Shown here: positions 1 through 7,290 of the stretch, in pieces | Layout: the number at the start of each line of letters is the position of its first letter | Position numbering within the stretch: the first letter of the stretch is position 1 | Source: Candidatus Latescibacterota bacterium | GTDB taxonomy: Bacteria > Latescibacterota > MVCY01 > DTYK01 | Assembly: GCA_012961925.1 (NCBI GenBank) | Contig: DTYK01000189.1 | Coordinates: 1-8,013, forward strand | DNA length: 8,013 bases | Direction: 5' to 3' | The notes under the pieces: generated by a model | Databases searched by the model: none | The model's input: only the letters and a program-made list of their open reading frames with translations | Told to the model about the DNA's origin: nothing | Position numbers and translations under genes: made by a program

Positions 1-227
1 ATCTGTAACCGATAAACGAAAACGGGAGCAGGCGGAATGCTCAGTTACACGCAAATCAGGACCCCCAGTCGCTCCGAGAAACGGTAGAAAAATGGCGTTT
101 CGGGTGCAAAACAAAGATCCAGAACCGATGGAGATGTCTTGACTCAGTTGAATAGAGGAGGAAACTGGACACTTTCAAGAGACATAGATACGGACTGATA
201 CGGCCAGAAACCTGTATCGGCCTAGAC
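1..227. other. No identifiable gene; left edge of window
   Basis: I see no supportable gene here. A plus-strand frame is open from position 2 to about 142 but its 46 residues resemble nothing I know. The minus-strand open frame over 56-253 has no recognisable motif and runs into the OMF remnant. The sequence GAGGAGG near 155-161 resembles a ribosome binding site but no start codon follows at a useful distance. If the OMF remnant that follows once ended a plus-strand pump operon, its RND gene should lie here. No RND motif is visible, so that gene is either deleted or further left. Confidence 0.5.
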
Positions 228-801
228 ATGTTGGCGGCCTTGCTTGTTCTCATCGCACTAGCTCGATGTGGGGCCGCTCGACCAAACTACAAGAACCTGA
301 AGCCCCATGCCCCCGCCACATGGCAGGCCCAGTTGGAGGCTGGTCTAAATACTCCTCCGCCTGATCCGCCAAGCCTGGCCAAGTGGTGGACTACTTTGGG
401 CGCCCCGATACTCGCGAGGCTTGAAGAGGGAGCCGTGGCAGGGAACTCGCATCTCAAAGACGCTCCGGTCCGGGTGAGGGAAGCGAGAGCGCTGCGTGGG
501 GTGGAAAAGGGAGAAACTCTCCCCATTCTGGACGCAACCGGATCTGCCGCGAGACAGACAACCAGCGGGAACACAGGGCCCGCGAGGAGAAGCAGGCTTT
601 ATACGGCTGGTTTTGACGCCTGCTTGGAGTCGGACATATTCGCGGCAAACGCCGTTCCATTTAGGTAGCTCAGACCGAGGTTGAGGCCGCATACAAGGGA
701 TTAAGAGACGTACTGGTGAGCCTAATGGCAGAGGTGGCCCTGAACTACGTAGAGGTTCGCACCTGGCTGCGGTCTCCGCCAATATAAACAGCCGGGAGGA
801 T
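228..801 (+). pseudogene. Decayed NodT/OprM-type outer-membrane efflux factor (5' half only)
   Basis: This is the remnant of a TolC-like outer-membrane channel lipoprotein of an RND pump. The N-terminus has a hydrophobic leader and a degenerate lipobox (LARCGAARPNY, where the family has a GC followed by a PxY motif). Family-like stretches follow: LAKWWTTLGAPIL, VREARALRGVEKGETLP, LDATGSAARQTTSGNTGP and LYTAGFDACLESDIF. Near position 650 one base is lost. The true frame continues from 650 as RRSI, then an amber TAG at 662-664 where relatives usually have Glu, then VAQTEVEAAYKGLRDVL and LMAEVALNYVEVRT. A further slip near 763 restores LAAVSANINSRED, and similarity fades by about 801-840. The second structural repeat is missing altogether. 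No good ribosome binding site precedes the ATG at 228. The protein is a different subfamily from the intact OMF at 1726-3135, so it is not a recent duplicate. Confidence 0.85.
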
Positions 802-818
802 GTCTGCGACCTGAACCT

Positions 819-1682
819 TGAGCCCGGAGTAAATCTGTATTCCGCACCTAGCATGATAACCTAAAACTCTTTAACGGTTACACTCTCTGTGTCACAGGCA
901 TCTCCTGGAAAGACGCCGTCTTGTTTAAATAGTCAGTTAATCCGTTGATCTCCTTTTGAAGCAGTATCCCGAAGCCACTATCAGGCTCCCCACTTCTCAG
1001 GGCGCGATCTTCCTCCCCGGTAAGGTACTTTAAGCTCCAACCGTAGGCTCAGACACGGTAGATAATTATATTCTTCCCATATATATTTCCCCTTTATCCT
1101 GAATACAAGATCCCCTACCCCCCTGAACTCCTCTTTTCGCCCCCGATCAAGGGCTTCTTGTCCTTCTCTACATGGTATTCATATCTGTCTGTTCGACTCT
1201 TCATTCTCCCTGATCTCCATCGGATTGGAAAAAAATTCCTCAACGTCTAAAATCGCATGATCCATAATACCCGAACAGCTATAAACAAGGGGAAGAGAGA
1301 TACCCAATTCAAGCCGGGGATGAATTCCAATCCTGAAATCAAATCCGGTTTGTATCATTTCTATGTCGACAGTACCCGAGTATCTACTGGAGCTTTCAGA
1401 AAGAATCGTATTTGTGATGGCAGTATTAAGGCTCATGGCCTTTCTCCCTCTGGGAAGCACCCTGGCACGGTCGGAGATGGGTTGCAAGAAAAGGAGCTGA
1501 ATGGGGGACTGATTTACAATGGCAATAGGGCCTGATCGTATCTCTCGGTCTTCGATCAAGCTGTTGTAATAGCCGGTGCTCCCGTGAAGGAGGATAAAAA
1601 ATCCAACCAGATAAGCTGCTCCGTTCAAAGATTTCATCCAAAAACGACACGCATCATTAAGGATGCTCAATCTCGTGCCCAT
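819..1682 (-). pseudogene. Decayed DUF3187-family outer-membrane protein
   Basis: The first 150 or so residues (from 1682 downward) read cleanly and look like the DUF3187 family: a hydrophobic leader, then GPIAIVNQSPIQLLFLQP and, later, FDFRIGIHPRLELGISLPLVY. The function of this probable beta-barrel family is unknown. The frame dies at TAT-TAG near 1179, but similarity continues in other frames: YEYHVEKDKKPLIGG (about 1183-1139), GVGDLVFRIKG through LSLRLELKVPYRGG (about 1123-1010), PDSGFGILLQKEINGL (about 985-935), GVFPGDACDTESVTV (about 917-873), a TAG at 863-861, and MLGAEYRFTPGS (854-819). That makes at least four frameshifts, one of them in a run of six G, plus a stop and a missing C-terminus. 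The start at 1682 has AGAGGTGG four bases upstream; Met16 (1637), just before the hydrophobic leader, is an alternative start. It lies 43 bases downstream of the intact OMF and was probably co-transcribed with it. Confidence 0.85.
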
Positions 1683-1683
1683 T

Positions 1684-1710
1684 CATCCACCTCTGTCCAG
1701 ACGGTGGATG
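1684..1710. repeat. Hairpin between OMF and DUF3187 genes
   Basis: CATCCACC (1684-1691) and GGTGGATG (1703-1710) form a perfect 8-bp inverted repeat around an 11-base loop. On the minus-strand transcript the 3' arm contains the AGAGGTGG ribosome binding site of the DUF3187 gene. No T-run follows in either direction, so it does not look like an intrinsic terminator. It could be an mRNA stability or RBS-masking element, or chance. Confidence 0.5.
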
Positions 1711-1725
1711 GCCGTCCGTCATGAG

Positions 1726-3135
1726 TTATTCACTCCCCCCACCCAATACCGCATAAAGCCTCATCCGGTTGGCGAGCTTTGCCAAACGAAGGGACGTAAG
1801 CCCGTGTAGTGCGGCAAAGAGGGAGCGTTGCCCATCGAGGACGCTCAGGTAGCTGTCTATCCCATTTTTATACCGTTTCGTGGAAAGGCGGTAGGTTTGG
1901 CCCAACGTTTTGACCAGGGATTGTTGCGCAGAGAGGCGTTCGTCCACCGTACCGCGGACTGCCAGGGTATCTGCCACCTCCCTGAAGGCCGTCTGGATTG
2001 CCCTTTCGTATTGTGCCAGAGCGATCTTCCTCTCTGCCTTGCTGACCCTGTAGGCCGCCCAGGTGCGGGCATCAAAGATCGGCATAAGTACGTGGGGGGC
2101 AAAGCTCCATGTCCCATTGCCGGAATCGAAAAGGCCTGAAAGCTCATCGCTTGCAGTTCCCACAGCGCTTGTCAGGGTGATCCGCGGGAAGAAGGCAGCC
2201 CGCGCTGCGCCTATGAATGCGTACGCCGCTTTAAGCTGGTGTTCTACCGCCATAATATCCGGTCGCCGCAGGAGCACCTCCGAAGACAGCCCCGGAGAGA
2301 TATCCCTGGGCGGCTTCACCTCTTCAAGCTCAGAGGGCAAAAGATCTTCCGGTACGAGCGAGCCGGCCAGGAGATTCAATGCGTTTCGATCCTGCGCCAC
2401 CAGTTGCCTGTACCGCGCAACCTCTCTTCTGCCCGTATCGACCTGCGCCCGTGCCTGGTGCAAATCGAATTCATTTGCGAGTCCTGTTTCGTATTGCCTC
2501 CGTATCAGATTGTAGATCCGCTCCTGGGTTTCCAGGGTCGAGCGGGCCAGCTTGAGGTTTTCTCGATCCGCTGCCAGAGTGAGATAGGTCCTATCCACCT
2601 CGGAAACCAGCGAGATCTGTGCGCTTCGCCGGGCCTCTTCTGTGGCAAGGTATTCTTCCAATTCCTGTTCCTTGAGGCTACGGATGCGGCCAAAAAAGTC
2701 GATCTCCCACGCAGCGATACCCAGATCGACACTGAATTGCTTGGTTGTCGTGGGCTGACCCGGCCACGTAAGGTCAGGAGCACTCCGTCGCTTGCTACCA
2801 CTGTCCACCGCATTGACCGATGGAAACAACTCGGCCCGCTGAACCCCATAAAGCGCCCGTGCCTTTTCCACGCTCAAGGCGGCAAGCCTTAGGTCCCGGT
2901 TGTTTTTAAGGGCAATCTTGATAACCTTTTGAAGTCGATTACCTATGAAAAATTGCTCCCACCTGAGCTCCGCGGCGGTGGGTCTGCCTGTGGGCACTTT
3001 GGCCTCTTTGTATGCTTCCCCCGCCGGCCATTTGTCCGGGACAGGCACCTTGGGCTGTGTGTATTTAGGGGCCATGTTGCACCCCCCAAAAAATATGACA
3101 ATTGTAATAACTATAGGAAGAGTATTCTTATACAT
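1726..3135 (-). CDS. Outer-membrane efflux lipoprotein, NodT/OprM (TolC-like) family
   Basis: This 469-residue protein is the outer-membrane exit duct of a tripartite RND pump. Residues 1-18 are a lipoprotein signal ending in FFGGC, with Cys19 as the lipidated residue, and MAPKY follows as in the OprM group. Two tandem OEP repeats follow. The first has KARALYGVQRAELFPSV and WEIDFFGR (about 143-150) and RRQYETGLANEFDLHQAR. The second has LLRRPDI (288-294), IGAARAAFFPRITLT and KRYKNGIDSYLSVLDGQR (about 419-437). Length and motif order are normal and no stop or frameshift is seen. I chose ATG 3135 because the lipoprotein signal starts there; the open frame extends to 3201 but those codons overlap the pump gene. 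The ATG lies one base after the pump's TGA (TGA-A-ATG), a layout typical of translational coupling. The ribosome binding site is weak. It is the only intact structural gene of this operon and might now serve another pump. Confidence 0.93.
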   Translation of the reverse strand: MYKNTLPIVITIVIFFGGCNMAPKYTQPKVPVPDKWPAGEAYKEAKVPTGRPTAAELRWEQFFIGNRLQKVIKIALKNNRDLRLAALSVEKARALYGVQRAELFPSVNAVDSGSKRRSAPDLTWPGQPTTTKQFSVDLGIAAWEIDFFGRIRSLKEQELEEYLATEEARRSAQISLVSEVDRTYLTLAADRENLKLARSTLETQERIYNLIRRQYETGLANEFDLHQARAQVDTGRREVARYRQLVAQDRNALNLLAGSLVPEDLLPSELEEVKPPRDISPGLSSEVLLRRPDIMAVEHQLKAAYAFIGAARAAFFPRITLTSAVGTASDELSGLFDSGNGTWSFAPHVLMPIFDARTWAAYRVSKAERKIALAQYERAIQTAFREVADTLAVRGTVDERLSAQQSLVKTLGQTYRLSTKRYKNGIDSYLSVLDGQRSLFAALHGLTSLRLAKLANRMRLYAVLGGGSE

Positions 3136-3136
3136 T

Positions 3137-5223
3137 TCATTCACGCTCAGATAACTTTGCTTCCGTGGCCCGAATCTCTTTGGGATCCTTGTCTTTACCA
3201 AGGATCTTTTGGATCAGCACATAAAACAGAGGCGAAAAGAGAACCACGAGAAGTATACCGGTGATCATGCCGCCAATCAGAGATGTGCCGATGGCGTTCA
3301 TTGCGCCTGATCCAGGCCCCGTCGAAATCGCAAGCGGAAGGACAGCCAGACCGGTGGTCAGCGACGTCATCACAATAGGCCGGAACCTAAGCCTGGCACC
3401 CTCAAGCGCGGCATCCTTCAGACTCATGCCACGCTTGAGGGCATCCTTGGCAAATTGGACGATCAAGATCGCATTCTTCGTAGTAAGACCCAGTGTGTTA
3501 AGCATGCCTATCTAGCAAGTAAACATCGTTGGGAAACCCTCTCAAATTTGAGGCCAGAAGCGCGCCAACGGCTCCCAGCGGCAATATAAGCAGGATGGAG
3601 AACGGCACCGACCAGCTCTCATAGAGGGCGGCAAGGTAAAGGAACGTGAGGAAGACTGCAAACGCATACAGTAGGGGCGGCTGGGAGGTGGCCATTTTCT
3701 GCTGGTAGGAAACCCCGGTCCAGGCAAACGCAAACCCCTTGGGTAATTTTGACGTCAGTTCTTCCATGGCAGCCATGACCTCGCCGCTCGTGTGGTCCGG
3801 TGCCGGTTCACCCCAGACGTTTATCGAGGAAAAGGTGTTATAACGCTCGAGCTTGGCGCTGCCATAGGTCCACCATCCGGATGCAAAAGAGGAAAATGGG
3901 ACCATCTTGCCCTTCCTGTTGCGGACATAGAGTTTTTTCAGGTCATTCGGCAACATGCGGTAGGGGGCATCCAGTTGCACGTAGACCCTTTTCACCCGCC
4001 CGGACATCACAAAGTCGTTGACATACGCACTCCCGAAGGCGGCCGAGATCACATTGTAGATTGAAGAGATAGGAACACCCATTGCGCCTGCCTTCTCCCA
4101 GTCGATATCAACCTTGTATTGAGGTACTTCATCCATGCCATTCGGCCGAACCCTTATAAATCGTGGATCCTGCATGGCCATGCCCAAAAGCTGGTTCCGG
4201 CGACCATCAATGCATGATGCCCCTGGCCAGCGAAGTCGAGCAGCTCGAACTCGAATCCCGTGGCGTTTCCAAGTTCCACGATAGGTGGTGGCGGAAAGGC
4301 GAAGACCATTGCTTGTATTGATCTGGGAAAATCGCCTCATCGCCCTTTCCTGTACAGCCCACACCCTCTCCTCCCGTCTGTCGCAAAACTTTCAGTCCTT
4401 CAGTTTTACAAACCCTATGCCCATGTTCTGGCCCATGCCAGCCAGGGATACCCCCGCTGCCCAGCCAAAAGACTCAACACCTTCCTTCTCATTGGTGAGA
4501 AAATAGTCGCTTACTTGGTCCAGAATATCTTCGGTCTTCTCAAGAGTGGAACCCGACGGGTGGATCACCTCTAGCAGGAGGACACCCTGATCTTCATTAG
4601 GAAGGTAACTGGTTGGCATTCGGAGAAAAATGAATGCCAGCCCGGCCACTATCAGGATATACACGATGATGTAACGGAGTAAGCGGCCAAGGGAGTGCCC
4701 AACAACTGGCACAATCATGTCACGGAACCGGAAAAAGACGCGCTCGAACCACAGCAGGAAAGGTCGGAGGGGCCCGGAGGAGCCTTCAGCAGCTCGTATC
4801 CCTTCGGTACAGGCTTGAGGATTGAAGCACAGAGCACTGGCGTAAGGATAAGGGCGACCACCACAGAGCGCACCGTGGCCGCGCAGATAGTAAGGGAGAA
4901 CTGTCGGAATCGGGCTGTTGCTTACGGCACTCTTCGGTCCGAAGGTCAGCTCAATACGGGAGGTACCGGACGAATCGGTGGTAGAAGAGAGGTAGATCAT
5001 ACTTCAAGCCCGGTCATCTTGTTTTCAATGACCTGCGTAACGGCGTTCTCCTCCGTCTCCGCCGACGCCCCGGGATAATAGGCCTGACCATTATGGTAGG
5101 CGGGGCGAGGTCAGGATACCGCGACACAGGCAGAAAACGAATGGCCAGCGCCCCAGTGCTCATTATCGCAATGGCGATAACCCAGGCGAAAACCGGACGA
5201 TCCCGAAAGAATCTTGACAGCAT
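3137..5223 (-). pseudogene. Decayed RND (HAE1/AcrB-like) efflux transporter
   Basis: This was the proton-driven inner-membrane pump. It starts MLSRFFRDRPVFAWVIAIAI at ATG 5223, with AGGAGG six bases upstream. Similarity to AcrB then crosses frames: ASAETEENAVTQVIENKMTG, then MIYLSSTTDSSGTSRIELTF to about 4945. There the text jumps to FRQFSLTICAATVRSVVVAL, TM4-5 country, so about 350 residues (roughly AcrB 100-455) are gone, including the TM4 Asp pair of the proton relay. Further lesions are a slip near 4775, a TGA at 4394-4392 where AcrB has Trp (KLKD-W), slips near 4312 and 4208, and one near 3505 between NDVYLL and IGMLNTLGL. The C-terminal part is readable: VRPNGMDEVPQYKVDID, YVNDFVMSGRVKRVYVQ, LYESWSVPFSILL, and TTKNAILIVQFAKD with the TM10 Lys. 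It ends in TGA at 3137. What remains encodes about two thirds of an RND pump, and it cannot work. Confidence 0.95.
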
Positions 5224-6333
5224 CAGGCACCTCCTACCTGCCGCTTCTGTGGCGCGGTTTGAGGCCCGGCCACGCCTTTTCTCGGAATTAAACGCAACGG
5301 CCTTTACCGGCATCCCGGGTCGCACGAACTGAAGCCCTTCACCGATCACGCGATCGCCCGGGCTTAGACCGAAGGTGACCAGCCACTTATCACCAATGGC
5401 CCAGTCCACTTCCAGCATTCGCCTCTCTACCTTTCCCTCCTTGTTTACAAGTAGCAGATAGGGCAGACCCTTCGGCGTGCGGTTTACGCCTTGCTGAGGC
5501 ACAAGGATCGCATCTTCTTTGATTCCCTCTGTAATAATTGCTCTAACGAAGATCTTCGGAAGGAGGAGACATCTTGGATTTCGAAACACCATTCGCAGGA
5601 TTGCAGAGGCAGTGGTCGGATCGACAGATACGTCACGGAACTGGAGTGTACCTTCCAGCGGGTATTGGGTGCCGTCTTCCAGAGTGAGCTTCACCTTCAG
5701 GCGGTTTCCGCATCACAATGGATACGCCCTTCTTCTAACCGGCGCTTCCGCCTCAAAAGTTCTGTGGTAGATTGAGGCACATCTACGTAAACGGGATCCA
5801 GTTGTTGAATGGTTGCAAGGGGCGTAGGCTGATACGCCGTCACGATGGCACCCTCTGTCACGTTGGATCTACCGATAAGGCCGGAGATGGGCGCGGTGAC
5901 ACGGCAATATCCCAGATTGACACGGGTTGTCTCCACCCTCGTTTTCCAATATTCAATCTCGGCCTGGGCCTGTTTCAGGGCGGCAGCGGCGTCGTCGTAG
6001 TCCTGCTGGTCATCCCTTTGTCTGCGAGCAATTCCCTGTAGCGGTCGGCCCTCAACCTGACGGCAGGCAGGTTGGCCTCACCCCTGGCCAGGGCGGCCTT
6101 TGCATTGTCAAGTTCCGCATCTCCGCCACACGGAAGGCAGACGTGCGGCCTGGCAGTTCTGTGGTCAGAATGAGCTTCTCGGGTTGGACCGTCACCACAG
6201 CCACTTCCGCAACAGGGGTTGGGGGCGGGGATTGCTGGCGGCGGTCGCAACCTATCAGCAAAAAGCCGCCTAACAGGGCCACTAAAACAACGCTCCATTT
6301 AACGGGTTCATAAACACTTCTATTTAGTTGCAC
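5223..6333 (-). pseudogene. Decayed RND membrane-fusion protein (AcrA/HlyD-type adaptor)
   Basis: This was the periplasmic lipoprotein adaptor of the pump. The likely start is GTG 6333 (or GTG 6336), with GGAGG at 6345-6341. A leader follows with lipobox LLIGC (SVVLVALLGGFLLIGCDRR), then VVTVQPEKLILTTELPGRTSA. Near 6128 the text jumps from RVAEMR to AELDNAKAALARGEANL, so about 30-35 residues are missing, including the first half of the lipoyl motif. A slip near 6012 leads to QQDYDDAAAALKQAQAEIEY, VNLGYCRVTAPISGLIGRS and LATIQQLDPVYVDV. A slip near 5700 (stop TGA) leads to LKVKLTLEDGTQYPLEGTLQF, DVSVDPTTASAILRMVF and EDAILVPQQGVNR. The last slip lies in the AAAA near 5280. Past it, the frame one base over ends in a TGA at 5225-5223 that overlaps the RND ATG (TGATG). 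In the present frame there is no stop, so the reading runs into the RND gene. Confidence 0.93.
5230..5235 (-). promoter_or_regulatory. Strong ribosome binding site for the RND start
   Basis: AGGAGG lies six bases before ATG 5223. It fixes the ancestral RND start even though the MFP frame now runs straight through it. It lies inside the MFP 3' end, as expected for overlapping operon genes. Confidence 0.75.
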
Positions 6334-6340
6334 CACAGAT

Positions 6341-6345
6341 CCTCC
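6341..6345 (-). promoter_or_regulatory. Ribosome binding site deciding the GTG start of the MFP
   Basis: GGAGG lies seven bases before GTG 6333 and four before GTG 6336. The in-frame ATG at 6405 would lie upstream of this site and add a stretch (SSIRSSSS) unlike a lipoprotein leader. A GTG start is therefore preferred, with 6333 giving the better spacing. Confidence 0.65.
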
Positions 6346-6394
6346 GAGTATCGATGATGACGAACGGATTGAGCTCCCAGAGTCCCACGGATGG

Positions 6395-7018
6395 TCATGT
6401 GTCAACCAGACCTTTGAAGAGGATATTCAGGATGACGTCCGGGTCGTCTGGATACGGATGACGATCAGGCGCTTCAAGCCAGAGAAAAAGAAAGGCATTG
6501 ACCAGACTGTCAATGGCAACGGCTAAATGGTACGGGTCGGCGATCCTTTTGAACCGTCTCTTTCTGATCCCGCTCTCAAAGACCGACGCAAGCCTGCGTA
6601 AGAATTTTTCATAGCGCTTGCGGATATGTGAATCAAGCCCGGCCTTGATGTTGAAGCTTGCCCCGCGGGTCTCCGCAAAATAGAGACGTATCATAGAAAC
6701 GTTGGCAGCAAAAACCTCCCCCTTGACCCTGACGTAGTTCCGGATCTTTTCGATCTCGTCCACCGACCCTTCGATTGCCTCCGTGAGGGCACGGTGAAAC
6801 TTCTCGGCCTGCTCCAAAACAAGGGCCTTGTACAGATCTTCCTTGTTTTCAAAAAACTTGTACACAGTTCCAACGGCAAACTCTGCCTTCCGCGCAATCT
6901 CATGCATGGAAACATTGTGAAAGCCCTTCTCGGAGAAAAGCGCCAGAGCGGCGTCAAGTATCTCCTGACGATGCCTGAGCCTTTCTCTCTCCCGGCGAGG
7001 AAGCTCTTGGTTGCCCAT
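6395..7018 (-). CDS. TetR/AcrR-family transcriptional regulator heading the pump operon
   Basis: This 207-residue one-component repressor type has an N-terminal DNA-binding domain at about residues 16-63: RQEILDAALALFSEKGFHN, SMHEIARKAEFAVGTVYKFF, NKEDLY. These are the three helices of a TetR HTH and the conserved turn to helix 4. The all-helical C-terminal part (about 70-207) would bind the inducing ligand and dimerise; its ligand cannot be read from sequence. Length is normal and there is no lesion. ATG 7018 has AAGGAGG five bases upstream (7030-7024), so the start is secure. It ends 61 bases before the MFP start and is probably the first gene of the pump operon, so it would repress itself and the pump. 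Palindromes over its putative promoter (7079-7108) are candidate operators. It has stayed intact although the adaptor and pump it should control are dead. Confidence 0.92.
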   Translation of the reverse strand: MGNQELPRRERERLRHRQEILDAALALFSEKGFHNVSMHEIARKAEFAVGTVYKFFENKEDLYKALVLEQAEKFHRALTEAIEGSVDEIEKIRNYVRVKGEVFAANVSMIRLYFAETRGASFNIKAGLDSHIRKRYEKFLRRLASVFESGIRKRRFKRIADPYHLAVAIDSLVNAFLFLWLEAPDRHPYPDDPDVILNILFKGLVDT

Positions 7019-7075
7019 CCTTCCCTCCTTTCAGTGCTGTTTCCGACCCGAACCAGGGGAACGATCAGATTGAAC

Positions 7076-7108
7076 ATGACGTCATACTGTAATACATGAC
7101 GTAGTATT
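7076..7108. promoter_or_regulatory. Candidate TetR operators, nested palindromes
   Basis: ATGACGTCAT (7076-7085) is a perfect 10-bp palindrome. ACGTCAT (7079-7085) and ATGACGT (7096-7102) are inverted copies ten bases apart, giving a 24-bp site. The sequence AATACATGACGTAGTATT (7091-7108) has 5-bp inverted ends, and ACATGACGT is not only inverted but nearly repeated in direct orientation at 7075 and 7095. Size and position over the tetR promoter fit TetR-family operators, perhaps two side by side. No binding has been shown. Confidence 0.6.
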
Positions 7109-7113
7109 CTCAA
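7084..7113 (-). promoter_or_regulatory. Putative promoter of the tetR-led pump operon
   Basis: Reading the minus strand, TTGAGA (7113-7108) matches the -35 consensus in five of six bases. A weaker CAGTAT (7089-7084) follows after 18 bases. The start codon is 65 bases further on. The palindromes at 7079-7108 cover the spacer and -10, as expected for a repressed promoter. The -10 is poor, so this is tentative. Confidence 0.4.
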
Positions 7114-7141
7114 TTAAAAAATCCCTTTTTAGTGAAAATGT

Positions 7142-7213
7142 GTAATTGATCACTGGAAAAAAAGGCTGGAAACCTCGGAGTGTAAAGAAAAGTTTTGCCC
7201 TGTGATCAATTAC
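7142..7213. repeat. 12-bp perfect inverted repeat with 48-bp spacer
   Basis: GTAATTGATCAC (7142-7153) and GTGATCAATTAC (7202-7213) are exact reverse complements. A third, partial copy TTGATCGC follows at 7221-7228. GAAAAT occurs just outside both ends (7134-7139 and 7214-7219), separated from the left arm by two bases. The repeat may be a pair of regulator sites for the divergent genes, or the ends of a very small MITE-like insertion with an imperfect target duplication. Confidence 0.6.
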
Positions 7214-7229
7214 GAAAATATTGATCGCT

Positions 7230-7251
7230 AAGTGCCAAATATATCGCACTT
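7230..7251. promoter_or_regulatory. Palindrome overlapping the rightward -35; candidate operator
   Basis: AAGTGC (7230-7235) and GCACTT (7246-7251) are inverted with ten bases between, and the middle is partly symmetric too. The right arm shares two bases with a consensus -35 box, TTGACA (7250-7255). This is where the second TetR-family protein would be expected to bind if it represses itself. Confidence 0.5.
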
Positions 7252-7283
7252 GACATCTACATTCCTCTTGTTGATTTTATACT
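7250..7283 (+). promoter_or_regulatory. Possible promoter of the second tetR gene
   Basis: TTGACA (7250-7255) is a perfect -35. The best -10, TATACT (7278-7283, five of six), lies 22 bases downstream, which is too far for a normal sigma-70 promoter. At 17 bases there is only GATTTT. The promoter may be weak, activator-dependent, or damaged by a small insertion. Confidence 0.35.
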
Positions 7284-7290
7284 AAAAATC

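Noticed and set aside
56..253. 65-codon minus-strand open frame at the left edge
   Set aside because: No motif, no clear ribosome binding site, and it overlaps the start of the OMF remnant.
345..854. Long minus-strand open frame (169 codons)
   Set aside because: Only its first dozen codons (MLGAEYRFTPGS) look like protein, as the tail of the DUF3187 remnant. The rest is antisense to the OMF remnant, with many Arg, Ser and Pro and no motif.
1257..1535. 92-codon plus-strand open frame
   Set aside because: Antisense to the well-supported part of the DUF3187 gene, with no protein-like pattern.
1684..1710. Intrinsic terminator after the OMF gene
   Set aside because: The hairpin is followed by no T-run on either strand, and it precedes a gene of the same direction.
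2239..2892. 217-codon plus-strand open frame
   Set aside because: It is fully antisense to the intact OMF and has no recognisable domain; a shadow of that gene's codon use.
4392..4394. TGA read as Trp (alternative genetic code) or as selenocysteine
   Set aside because: Trp is encoded by TGG throughout the intact genes, TGA ends tetR and the pump frame, and the same gene has many frameshifts. A nonsense mutation is simpler.
3137..6333. All frameshifts as sequencing or assembly error
   Set aside because: Single indels alone could be errors, but large in-order deletions in both the MFP and the RND gene, nonsense codons and clean neighbouring genes argue against it. Raw reads should still be checked.
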